A stretch of DNA of 21,387 bases, taken from IMG/VR virus record IMGVR_UViG_3300036839_000029, positions 1 through 21,387 of that record; one strand, 5' to 3'. The translations under genes and the position numbers were made by a program. Below the pieces are notes generated by a model. It saw only the letters and a program-made list of their open reading frames with translations. It did not search any database and was not told the origin of the DNA. Source of the stretch: a virus. The stretch's first letter is position 1, and each line of letters opens with the position of its first letter. Below are positions 1 to 7,314 of this stretch, piece after piece.

Positions 1-40
1 GTCGAGGTTTATCCCCCCGCGCGATTTTGGGAGGCCCGGC

Positions 41-409
41 ATGATCGACGGGTTGGGTGAGCGTGGTCAACGGCTGTGGCGCGAAATGGGCGGAGACACC
101 CTGTCAGGGGCCGCGTTGGTGCTCCTGGAAGAAGCCTGCCGGCTATCTGATCGTCTGGACCGGTTGGACGACTTCCTGCGCGGCCGTGAGGAGTCGTGGA
201 TGAAGTTCCACGCCCGCAACGACGACGGGTCGATCGTCGAAGTTGTGGTCGACAAGGCGTTGGCGGAGGCCCGGCAGCAGCAGGTGTCGTTGAAGCAGGT
301 TGTTGCCGAGCTGCGGCAGGTGGTCAAGGGCAGGCAGGAACCAGCGGGGGGTGGCAGTGACGACCTCGCCGCTCGCCGTGCTGCCCGACGTAAGGCCGCG
401 GGTCTGTAG
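41..409 (+). CDS. Probable terminase small subunit
   Basis: This 122-aa acidic/basic helical protein sits directly before the large terminase, the usual place of the small terminase subunit, which binds the packaging start site and hands DNA to the ATPase. No diagnostic motif is visible; the call rests on position, size and a predicted all-helical make-up, with a helix-rich core (about residues 20-50 and 75-100) and a basic Arg/Lys/Ala tail (about 107-120). The ATG has a good Shine-Dalgarno sequence, GGGAGG at about 29-34. The 3' end overlaps the large terminase start by about 53 nt in another frame, longer than the 4-nt overlaps elsewhere in the operon. It could instead be an unrelated small packaging-region protein. 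Confidence 0.65.
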   Translation: MIDGLGERGQRLWREMGGDTLSGAALVLLEEACRLSDRLDRLDDFLRGREESWMKFHARNDDGSIVEVVVDKALAEARQQQVSLKQVVAELRQVVKGRQEPAGGGSDDLAARRAARRKAAGL

Positions 410-1838
410 CTACCCGCCCTACCAGTATTCGTCGGGCGCCGACGCGATCGAGTTGGCGGAGCTGGCCGGGCTGGTGCTGGATCCGTGGCAGCGGCTGGTG
501 CTCGAGCATGCGCTTGGCGAACGTGACGACGGGAAGTGGTCGGCGTTCGAAGTCGCGGTCGTCGTCGCCCGGCAGAACGGCAAGGGGGCGATCCTCGAAG
601 CGCGGGAGCTGGCGGGGCTGTTCCTGTTCGGCGAGAAGCTGATCCTGCATTCCGCGCACGAATACCGCACCGCCATGGAGGCGTTCCTGCGCGTCCGGGC
701 GCTGGTCGACGGGTGCGACGATCTGCGCCGCAAAGTGAAGCGGATCGTCAACACCAACGGTGAAGAGGGCATCGAACTGCTCACCGGGGAGCGGCTGCGG
801 TTCATCGCCCGATCCAAGGGCGCGGGCCGCGGATTCTCCGCCGACGTGCTGATCTGGGATGAGGCGTACGCGCTGACCGAGGAACAGGTCGAGGCGCAGA
901 TGCCGGTCCTGTCCGCCCGCCCGAACGCGCAAATCTGGTACACGTCGTCCCCGCCGTTGGACGCGGTGACCGGGGCGCAGCTGTTCTCGGTGCGGCGCCG
1001 GGCACGGGCTGGTGAGGCGAACACTCTGGCCTACTTCGACTGGGGCGCCGAAGGATGTCTGGACAACCTGCACGACATTGACCTGGACGACCGGGACCTG
1101 TGGAAGGCCAGCAACCCGGCGTACGGCTTCCGGATCGCCGAAGAGGCCATTGACCGGGAACGGGCCGCTATGTCCGACGCTGGGTTCGCCCGGGAAAGGC
1201 TGTCGATTTGGCCGCCGGACCTGACGTTCGGGTTCCGCGTCATCCCCGAGCAGGACTGGAAAGACGCCCTTGATCCGAAGTCGGAGATCAAGGGATCGAT
1301 CGCGTTCGGACTGTCCGCGGCGTGGGACCGCAAAACGGCCTCGATCGGCGCTGCGGGCAACCGGCGGGACGGCTTCAAACACGTCGAACTGATCGACACC
1401 CGGCCGGGCACCGGCTGGGTGGTCGAACGGGCCGTGCAACTGCGGGACCGGTGGCGGCCGTGCGCGTTCGTCGTCGACCCGGGTTCCCCGGCCGGTTCGC
1501 TGATCCCCGCGCTCGAAGATGCCGGGATCGAAGTGACCGCGATGTCGCTGTCTGACGCGGCCCGCGCTTACGGGCTGATGTACGACGGCATCTCCGGCCA
1601 GCCGTACGAAGAGGCCGGGCAGATGGTGAACCCGCGTAACGTCCGCCACCTCGGCCAGCCGCAACTCGACGCCGCTGTCGCGGGCGCCACCAACCGGACC
1701 GTGGGTGATGGGAAGGCGTGGGATTTGCGTAACGCCACCGTCGACATCACCAGCTTGGACGCTGTGACGAAGGCCCTGTACGGGCATGCGTTGAAAGGCG
1801 CCGTGAAGACGGTGGTTCCGCTGGTGGAGTGGCGGTGA
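357..1838 (+). CDS. terL: Terminase large subunit (packaging ATPase/nuclease)
   Basis: This is the motor that pumps DNA into the prohead and cuts it. From GTG 357 the protein is 493 aa; that start has a GGGGGG run 6 nt upstream and puts the conserved RVCSYPPY/LDPWQ region near the N-terminus (GTG 351 is an alternative). The ATPase domain has a Walker A-like RQNGKG at about 72-77, Walker B followed by the catalytic acid in LIWDEAY (DE about 168-169), and a YTSSPP coupling motif at about 195-200. The nuclease domain keeps VVDPGSPAGS (Asp about 374) and VDITSLD (about 463-468). At the usual first acid of the RNase H-like site I read LSAAWDR, with Ser (about 320) where relatives have Asp. Family assignment is secure; nuclease competence is less so. 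Confidence 0.95.
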   Translation: MTTSPLAVLPDVRPRVCSYPPYQYSSGADAIELAELAGLVLDPWQRLVLEHALGERDDGKWSAFEVAVVVARQNGKGAILEARELAGLFLFGEKLILHSAHEYRTAMEAFLRVRALVDGCDDLRRKVKRIVNTNGEEGIELLTGERLRFIARSKGAGRGFSADVLIWDEAYALTEEQVEAQMPVLSARPNAQIWYTSSPPLDAVTGAQLFSVRRRARAGEANTLAYFDWGAEGCLDNLHDIDLDDRDLWKASNPAYGFRIAEEAIDRERAAMSDAGFARERLSIWPPDLTFGFRVIPEQDWKDALDPKSEIKGSIAFGLSAAWDRKTASIGAAGNRRDGFKHVELIDTRPGTGWVVERAVQLRDRWRPCAFVVDPGSPAGSLIPALEDAGIEVTAMSLSDAARAYGLMYDGISGQPYEEAGQMVNPRNVRHLGQPQLDAAVAGATNRTVGDGKAWDLRNATVDITSLDAVTKALYGHALKGAVKTVVPLVEWR

Positions 1839-2011
1839 AAGCCGCCGCCATCGCCGCCGTAGGTGCGGTGACCATCGCTGCCGGGGTCGGCTGGATCTAC
1901 CCGCCCGCAGGGCTGATCGCCGCAGGGATCGAACTGGTCGTCGCCGGATACGTCACCGCCTACCTGGGTGCGAGGAGGACCGTTGAAGTTCCTCGACGCC
2001 CTGGTCCGTAA
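1835..2011 (+). CDS. Small two-helix membrane protein between terminase and portal
   Basis: A 58-aa protein, starting at GTG 1835 (GGTGGAG just upstream) and overlapping the terminase stop by 4 nt. Residues about 2-20 and 22-45 are two hydrophobic Ala/Gly/Val/Ile-rich stretches separated by a WIYPPAG turn, which suggests a helical hairpin in the membrane; the tail is short and Arg/Pro-rich. It also overlaps the portal start by 29 nt. Small membrane proteins at this place occur in other actinophages, from my general knowledge of such genomes, but their role is unknown to me. It could be a holin-like protein or an anchor for assembly at the membrane. A purely spurious ORF is possible but less likely given the start context and hydrophobic pattern. 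Confidence 0.6.
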   Translation: MKAAAIAAVGAVTIAAGVGWIYPPAGLIAAGIELVVAGYVTAYLGARRTVEVPRRPGP

Positions 2012-3335
2012 CACCACCCTGCCGTATTCGATGGACCAGTGGATCGCCGACATGGGGTCCATGCTGTTCCAGGGCCGCCAATATCCGCTCGGGTATCAGA
2101 CGACGTGGGGTCGGGAGCCGGCCGAGCAGATCGGCAACTCGTTCGCCGGCTACGTGCAGGCCGGGTTGAAGGGCAACGGGATTGTCTTCGGCCTGGAGCG
2201 TAAGCGGCTGGAGGTGTTCTCCCAGGCCCGGTTCCAGTATCAGCGGTTGCGGGACGGCCGGCCGGGGGATCTGTTCGGCGACCGGGCCCTGACGGTTCTG
2301 GAGCGGCCGTGGCCGGGCGGCACCACCGGCGACCTGATGGGTCGGATGCTGCTGGACGCGGACTTCGCCGGCAACGCTTGGGTTGTCCGTTTGAACGGGC
2401 AGATCGTGCGGTTGCGGCCGGACTGGGTCGAGGTCGTTCTGGCCGAACGGTTGGCCCCTGTCGGCGCGGGCGGGGAAGACGTTCAGGTCGGCTGGGAGCA
2501 GGTAGGCGTCTTCTACTACGAAGGCGGCCCCTACTCGGGGTCCAAGCCTGGCGTGTTCCTGCCGGGCGAGTACGCGCATTTCGCGCCGATGCCCGACCCG
2601 GAAGCCACCTACCGCGGCATGTCGTGGCTGACCCCGGTCCTGCGGGAGTTGCAGGCGGACACGCAGGCGACGAAGCACAAGTTGAAGTTCTTCGAGAACG
2701 CCGCCACACCCAACCTGGCCGTGAGCCTGCCGAAGGAGCTGACGCCGGAGCAGTTCAAGGCGTTCGTGGAGCTGATGGACCGTAAGCACGTCGGAGTCGA
2801 CAACGCGTACAAAACCCTGTACACGGGCGGCGGCGCCGATGTGACGGTCATCGGGCAGAACATGCAGCAGCTGGATTTCAAAGTCACCCAGGGCGCTGGT
2901 GAGACGCGGCTCGCGCACGCGGCGGGGGTGCACCCGGTCGTCGCCGGGCTGTCGGAAGGCATGCAGGGGTCAAGCCTGAACGCCGGCAACTATCAGGCGG
3001 CGAAACGCTCCTTCGTGGACACCACGATGCGGCATCTGTGGCAGAACGCCGCGGGCTCGTTGGAGCCGATCGTCCCGGCTCCCGCCGACTCGAGGCTGTG
3101 GTACGACGCCCGCGACATCCCGTTCCTGCTCGACGACGCGAAGGACCGCGCCGAAATCCAGCAGTCCCAGGCCATCACCATCCGCAACCTGACCGACGCC
3201 GGGTATACCGCCGAGTCGGCGGTCGCCGCCGTCGTCGCCGAGGACATGCGGCTGCTCGTGCACTCCGGTCTGTTCTCCGTTCAGCTTCAGCCGCCAGGCA
3301 CCCAGCAAGGAGGCACCGGTGCAGACGCTGCCTGA
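1983..3335 (+). CDS. Portal protein (HK97-like family)
   Basis: The portal forms the 12-subunit ring at one capsid vertex through which DNA enters and to which the tail joins. The protein is about 450 aa, normal for the HK97 portal family. I place the start at TTG 1983 because GAGGAGG lies 4 nt upstream; a GTG at 1968 in frame would put the Shine-Dalgarno inside the gene. Recognisable parts are the N-terminal wing (about 1-230), the DTQATKHKLKFFENAATPN segment (about 226-244), typical of the portal stem helix, and the clip/crown region with HPVVAGLSEGMQGSSLNAGN (about 320-339) and NYQAAKRSFVDTTM. It lies between terminase and protease as expected. The unusual TTG start is the only oddity. Confidence 0.93.
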   Translation: MKFLDALVRNTTLPYSMDQWIADMGSMLFQGRQYPLGYQTTWGREPAEQIGNSFAGYVQAGLKGNGIVFGLERKRLEVFSQARFQYQRLRDGRPGDLFGDRALTVLERPWPGGTTGDLMGRMLLDADFAGNAWVVRLNGQIVRLRPDWVEVVLAERLAPVGAGGEDVQVGWEQVGVFYYEGGPYSGSKPGVFLPGEYAHFAPMPDPEATYRGMSWLTPVLRELQADTQATKHKLKFFENAATPNLAVSLPKELTPEQFKAFVELMDRKHVGVDNAYKTLYTGGGADVTVIGQNMQQLDFKVTQGAGETRLAHAAGVHPVVAGLSEGMQGSSLNAGNYQAAKRSFVDTTMRHLWQNAAGSLEPIVPAPADSRLWYDARDIPFLLDDAKDRAEIQQSQAITIRNLTDAGYTAESAVAAVVAEDMRLLVHSGLFSVQLQPPGTQQGGTGADAA

Positions 3336-4131
3336 CCTCGACATCGTCCGCACCTGGGCGGTTCCCGTACGCGCCGTGGAGCCCGAGGAGGACGGCACGT
3401 TGGGGCTGATGGAGGTGCGGTTCTCCGTCTTCGACGCCTGGTACGAGATCGACTCCTGGTTCGAAGGGCGGTTCCTGGAGAAGACCGCCCGCGGCTCGTT
3501 CCGCAAGACGATCGCCGACCACCACGCCCGCAAGTCCGAGTCCGCCGGGGTGAAGGTGCTGTTCAACCACGGCCACGACTTCACCATCGGCGACAAGCTC
3601 CTCGGCGGCATCCGGGACCTGTCGGAGAAGAAAGACTCCCCACTCGGGCTGGTCGCCCTAGATGACACCTCCTACAACCGGGACCTGCTGCCCGGGTTGA
3701 AGCGGGGCGGGTACGGGTCGTCGTTCATGTTCCGGGTCATCCGCGACGAGTGGAACGACGAGCCCGGCAAATCCGACCACAACCCCGACGGTTTGCCGGA
3801 ACGCACCATCAAAGAGGTGCGGCTGTTCGAGTTCGGTCCGGTCACCTGGCCGGCTAACCCGGACGCCACCGCCGGGATGCGTTGCGCGTCCGGCACCGAC
3901 GCCTACTACACCAGCTTGCGCAGCCGCGACCCGCAACGGGTCGAGCAGCTGCGATCGCGCGTCCACGCGCTTCGCACCCCGCCGTCCGACGCCGCCCCCA
4001 CGGGCACCTCGGCCGGCAGCGCCGCGACTGAACCACCGACCGCGCCGGCTTCCAGCCACCCGGACGGACGAGCGTTCGCGCACCTGCGCGCACGCGACCT
4101 CTATCTGATGGAACTGGAGGGCGTCCGATGA
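3319..4131 (+). CDS. Prohead protease (peptidase S78 family)
   Basis: This maturation protease cleaves the scaffold-like N-terminus of the capsid protein and itself inside the prohead. The protein is 270 aa. Candidate active-site residues are His in VLFNHGHD (84 or 86), Ser in GSSFMFRV (134 or 135) and the acidic LFEFGPVTWPANPDA segment (Glu about 171), the order known for herpesvirus-like S78 proteases. The region after about residue 195 is low-complexity Ala/Thr/Pro/Ser and probably a disposable tail. GTG 3319 has AAGGAGG at 3307-3313 and overlaps the portal gene by 17 nt; the stop overlaps the capsid ATG by 4 nt, which fits translational coupling. Confidence 0.93.
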   Translation: MQTLPDLDIVRTWAVPVRAVEPEEDGTLGLMEVRFSVFDAWYEIDSWFEGRFLEKTARGSFRKTIADHHARKSESAGVKVLFNHGHDFTIGDKLLGGIRDLSEKKDSPLGLVALDDTSYNRDLLPGLKRGGYGSSFMFRVIRDEWNDEPGKSDHNPDGLPERTIKEVRLFEFGPVTWPANPDATAGMRCASGTDAYYTSLRSRDPQRVEQLRSRVHALRTPPSDAAPTGTSAGSAATEPPTAPASSHPDGRAFAHLRARDLYLMELEGVR

Positions 4132-5564
4132 CGCTGGAAGAGCTCCGCGCCGCGCTGTCGCAGGCCGCGGAAGAGCTCCGCAGCCTGCACGCCGAGATCG
4201 GCGACAACGTGCCGACCGACGAGCAGGCCACCAAGTGGGACGAGACGAAGGCCCGGCACGCCAAGGCCAAGTCCGACCTGGAAGCCGCTGAGGCGCGGGC
4301 GAACGAGCGGCGTTCGTTCGTCGCCGACCTGCCGACCAGCCGGCCCGCCGCGGCGCGCACCGAGTCCGGCGACGCGCCCCGGCACGCCCCGAACGTCAAC
4401 ATCCGCCGCGACCCCTACGACCTGCTGGAGTCCCGCGGCCACGGCATGACGGGCCGGGAGTTCGCCAAGACCGCCACCGATGCGATCCTGCGCTCCAACG
4501 AACACCGGATCGACGACGCGGAAAACCAGGCGCACTTCGAGCGGATGGTGCGCCGGTTCGCCGGTGGCCGGGAGTGGGCGCTGGGGATCCTGGGCCGGTC
4601 GCACGAGGACTACGAGTCGGCGTTCTACAAGCTGATGGTGGGGCGGGCGGAGATGCTCACCGCCGAGGAGCGCACCGCCGCGCAGGTAGGCTCCAACCCG
4701 CTCGGCGGCTACCTGGTGCCCACCCACCTCGACCCGACGATCATCCTCACCAACTCGGGCTCGAGCAACGCGATGCGGCAGATCTCCCGGGTGGTGCAGC
4801 TGACCGAGGGCAACGTGTGGAACGGCGTCACCAGCGCCGGTGTGACCGCGTCTTTCGACGCCGAACTGACCGAGGTGTCGGACGACACGCCGACGTTCGG
4901 CAACCCGACGGTCACCCTGAACACGGCCAAGTCGCTGGTGCAGGCGACCATCGAAACGTTCCGGGACACCAACCTGGCCTCGGACGTGATGATGCTGTTC
5001 GCCGACGCCCGGGACCGGCTCGAAGGCTCCAAGTTCATGACCGGCTCGGGCACGAACGAGCCGCGCGGCATTTTCACCGCGCTGGACGCCAACACCAACG
5101 TGGAGATCACCTCCACGACGGCGGCGACGATCGGCACCGTGGACCTGCACTCGGTGTACCGGCAGGTGCCGTTCCGGTGGCGGTCCCGGTCGCGGTGGCT
5201 GATGGCCCCCGTCTACAACCTGGCCATCAAGTCGCTCGGCACCGCCGTGTCCGCGTCCTATTCGACTGATCTGACGCAGGCCCCGGCCGATTTCATCCTC
5301 GGCCGGCCGGTCACCGAGTCCGACGACGCGCCGACCACCCAGACCACCACCGCGCTGGACAACGAACTGGCCCTCGGCGACTTCTCCAACTACGTGATCG
5401 TCGACAAGCCCGGCTCGATGGCGGTCGAGTTCATCCCGCACCTGTTCTCCACCACCACGAACCTGCCCGACGGCCGGCGCGGCTGGTACGCCTACTGGTC
5501 GACCGGCGGCAACAGCGTGAACGACGTCGCGTTCCGGCTGTTGCAGGACAAGACCAGCGCATAA
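4128..5564 (+). CDS. Major capsid protein (HK97 fold)
   Basis: A 478-aa protein that builds the icosahedral shell. Residues about 1-60 are charged, heptad-like and helical, matching the delta/scaffold domain that the upstream protease removes; the linker (about 62-90) is Pro/Arg/Ala-rich. The rest reads as an HK97 capsid core: a GGYLVP segment (about 194-199) at the start of the N-arm, the TSAGVTASFDAE region of the E-loop, GSGTNEPRG (about 305-313) in the P-domain, and the ending FRLLQDKTSA. The ATG has GGAGGG at about 4116-4121. It is followed by the only non-coding gap in the head operon, which holds a strong RNA structure, as expected where capsid output must exceed that of downstream genes. 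Confidence 0.95.
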   Translation: MTLEELRAALSQAAEELRSLHAEIGDNVPTDEQATKWDETKARHAKAKSDLEAAEARANERRSFVADLPTSRPAAARTESGDAPRHAPNVNIRRDPYDLLESRGHGMTGREFAKTATDAILRSNEHRIDDAENQAHFERMVRRFAGGREWALGILGRSHEDYESAFYKLMVGRAEMLTAEERTAAQVGSNPLGGYLVPTHLDPTIILTNSGSSNAMRQISRVVQLTEGNVWNGVTSAGVTASFDAELTEVSDDTPTFGNPTVTLNTAKSLVQATIETFRDTNLASDVMMLFADARDRLEGSKFMTGSGTNEPRGIFTALDANTNVEITSTTAATIGTVDLHSVYRQVPFRWRSRSRWLMAPVYNLAIKSLGTAVSASYSTDLTQAPADFILGRPVTESDDAPTTQTTTALDNELALGDFSNYVIVDKPGSMAVEFIPHLFSTTTNLPDGRRGWYAYWSTGGNSVNDVAFRLLQDKTSA

Positions 5565-5571
5565 CTGAGAC

Positions 5572-5638
5572 CGGAAGGGCCGGGACCTTCGCAGGGCACC
5601 CGGCCCTTCCGCATGCCCTGCGGCGCCCTGCGAAGGAG
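5572..5638 (+). promoter_or_regulatory. Hairpin with loop complementary to the next gene's ribosome binding site
   Basis: Stem 1 is a perfect 13-bp hairpin (5572-5584 with 5599-5611; inner arms GGAAGGGCCGGG and CCCGGCCCTTCC) with a 14-nt loop. The loop sequence CCTTCGCAGGGC (5586-5597) is the exact reverse complement of GCCCTGCGAAGG (5625-5636), which runs into the Shine-Dalgarno AAGGAG (5633-5638) of the gene at 5645. A second partial copy, GCCCTGCG (5615-5622), gives the loop another partner. The two stems have H-type pseudoknot topology, although the 1-nt connectors make full simultaneous pairing strained, so a two-state switch is also possible. Stem 1 has no following T-run. I infer control of expression between the abundant capsid protein and low-need downstream genes. 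Confidence 0.7.
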
Positions 5639-5644
5639 ACATCA

Positions 5645-5896
5645 ATGGTCAAGTACGTGCGTGTGAAGCAGCCCGCCTGTGCCCTGCGGCATCCGGAGCA
5701 CGGCGGCATCATCGTCCCGGACCCGGCGATCCCGTGGCGGGAAGACGACCCGCTGGTGAAGGCGTTCCCGTGGCAGTTCGCCGCCGACGACGAGATCGGC
5801 GCGGAACGGGAGAAGCCGGCCCCCGACTCGGTGCAGATCGAGCAGGCCACCAAAGCCCCGGGCGAGAAGCGCGCCTACCGCCGCCGCGCCCAGTGA
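5645..5896 (+). CDS. Small head-region protein of unknown function
   Basis: An 83-aa soluble protein beginning at ATG 5645, 6 nt after AAGGAG. The first half (about 1-50) is compact, with two Cys-poor beta-like stretches and IIVPDPAIPWREDDPLVKAF; the second half is charged and ends in the basic AYRRRAQ. Short proteins of this type commonly sit right after the capsid gene in actinophages, but I do not recognise a specific family or function. Its Shine-Dalgarno is inside the structured RNA element upstream, so its translation, and that of the coupled glycosyltransferase behind it (4-nt overlap), may be regulated by that structure. A role in head stabilisation or as a glycosylation accessory is only a guess from context. 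Confidence 0.75.
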   Translation: MVKYVRVKQPACALRHPEHGGIIVPDPAIPWREDDPLVKAFPWQFAADDEIGAEREKPAPDSVQIEQATKAPGEKRAYRRRAQ

Positions 5897-7314
5897 CCGA
5901 CACAGTTGTCGTCGGCTACCTCGACGACGGGCACTGGTCTGCCTGTTTCGGCCTGTCCTACCGGGACCTGCTGCTCGCCGACGCCAGCACGCAGCGCCGG
6001 ATTGTGCGGCCGGGCGGCACAGAGCTGCGGCAGGTGTGCGGCACCGGCGGCATCCCCGCCGGCCGCAACTCGGTGGTGAAGGGGTTCCTGGACGACACGG
6101 ACGCCGACTGGCTGTTCATGGTTGACACCGACATGGGTTTCGCTGCGGACACCGTCGAAGCGCTGCTGGCCGCGGCCGATCCGGTGCAGCGGCCGGTGGT
6201 CGGCGCGTTGTGTTTCGCGTTGAAGCGCACCGAATCCGGCAACCCGGCGACCCTGTTCGCGGAGCGGTGGCGGATCGCGCCAACAGTGTTCCTGCTGCAC
6301 GAGATCCCCGACCGGCAGGAAGTCGGGATGCGGCCCGTCTACGACTACCCGCGTGACGCGCTCGTCCAAGTCCACGCCACCGGCGCGGCGTGCCTGCTGA
6401 TCCACCGGGACATCGCGTCGAAGATCCGCGCCGAAACAGGCGACAACTGGTTCGACCCGATCACCCACCCGACCGGCGACGGCGGTAAGCCCCGCGCGTT
6501 CTCTGAGGATCTGTCGTTCTGCCTTCGCGTCGGCCGGCACGCCCCGGTGTACGTGCACACCGGGGTGAAGACCTGCCACGAGAAGGGCGGCATCTTCCTC
6601 GACGAGTTCGCTTTCGACCGGCAGGAAAACCAGCACACCCCGGCGCCGCGGATCGCGTTGGTGTGCCCGACCCGTAACCGGGTGCGGCAGGTCGAGCAGA
6701 TGGTCCAGTCGGCGATGGCCACCGCGGCGGGGCCGGTCGAAGTGGTGCTGTACGCCGACGACGACGCCCCGCTGCCGGACAGGTTCTCCAAAACCCGCGG
6801 TGTGACGGTGGTGACCGGGCCGCGGATCCTGCTCTCCGAAGCGTGGAACACCGCCGCCGGGCTTGCGTCGGCGGACATCCTGATGCACTGCGGCGACGAC
6901 ATCGTGTTCCGCACACCCGGCTGGGATGAGCGGGTGGTGCGCGAGTTCGCGAAGGTGCCAGACCGGATTGTGTTCGTGCACGGCAACGACCTGCTGCAGG
7001 GCCCGAATCTGGGCACACACGGATTCCTGCACCGGCGTTGGGTCGACGCGGTCGGCTACCTGGTGCCGCCGCACTTCTCGTCCGACTACAACGACACCTG
7101 GCTGACCGAAGTCGCCGACAAGCTCGGCCGCAGGGTGTATCTGCCGGATGTGGTGACCGAACACATGCACCCGCTGGCCGGGAAGGCCGAGTGGGATCTG
7201 ACGCACCGGGAGCGGCTGGAACGGCACAAGGCCGACGACGTCGACCAGCTGTACAAGCAGCTGGCGGCGCAGCGGGAAGCCGACGTGGCGAAGCTGCGGG
7301 CGGTGATGTCGTGA
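5893..7314 (+). CDS. Two-domain glycosyltransferase (GT-A-like, duplicated)
   Basis: From GTG 5893 (overlapping the previous stop) the protein is 473 aa. Two glycosyltransferase-like halves are visible. The first (about 1-245) has an Asn-containing PAGRNSVV segment and FMVDTDMGF (DTD at 78-80) as a metal-binding DxD motif, then SEDLSFC (about 204-210), the acidic position typical of the catalytic base. The second (about 250-473) begins LVCPTRNRV, a GT2-style start, has LYADDDAP (about 286-293), CGDDIVF (about 333-339) and DYNDTWL (about 398-404). It should transfer an activated sugar to an unknown acceptor. The next gene encodes a nucleotide-sugar dehydrogenase, so the donor may be an oxidised sugar. 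Its place between capsid and connector genes argues for virion protein glycosylation rather than DNA modification. Substrate and acceptor are unknown. Confidence 0.85.
   Translation: MTDTVVVGYLDDGHWSACFGLSYRDLLLADASTQRRIVRPGGTELRQVCGTGGIPAGRNSVVKGFLDDTDADWLFMVDTDMGFAADTVEALLAAADPVQRPVVGALCFALKRTESGNPATLFAERWRIAPTVFLLHEIPDRQEVGMRPVYDYPRDALVQVHATGAACLLIHRDIASKIRAETGDNWFDPITHPTGDGGKPRAFSEDLSFCLRVGRHAPVYVHTGVKTCHEKGGIFLDEFAFDRQENQHTPAPRIALVCPTRNRVRQVEQMVQSAMATAAGPVEVVLYADDDAPLPDRFSKTRGVTVVTGPRILLSEAWNTAAGLASADILMHCGDDIVFRTPGWDERVVREFAKVPDRIVFVHGNDLLQGPNLGTHGFLHRRWVDAVGYLVPPHFSSDYNDTWLTEVADKLGRRVYLPDVVTEHMHPLAGKAEWDLTHRERLERHKADDVDQLYKQLAAQREADVAKLRAVMS

Noticed and set aside
1-40. cos site or terminase binding site upstream of the small terminase
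   Set aside because: The C-run and G-run are suggestive, but 40 nt at the window edge show no symmetry or repeats that would support a packaging site.
324-1787. Long open frame on the minus strand opposite the large terminase
   Set aside because: Composition is Arg/Pro/Gly/Val-rich without domain sense; it mirrors the third-position GC bias of the secure plus-strand gene.
4101-5645. 514-codon minus-strand frame opposite the capsid gene
   Set aside because: Same GC-bias shadow; repeated Gly/Arg/Val/His stretches, no start context, and the plus strand is a clear capsid gene.
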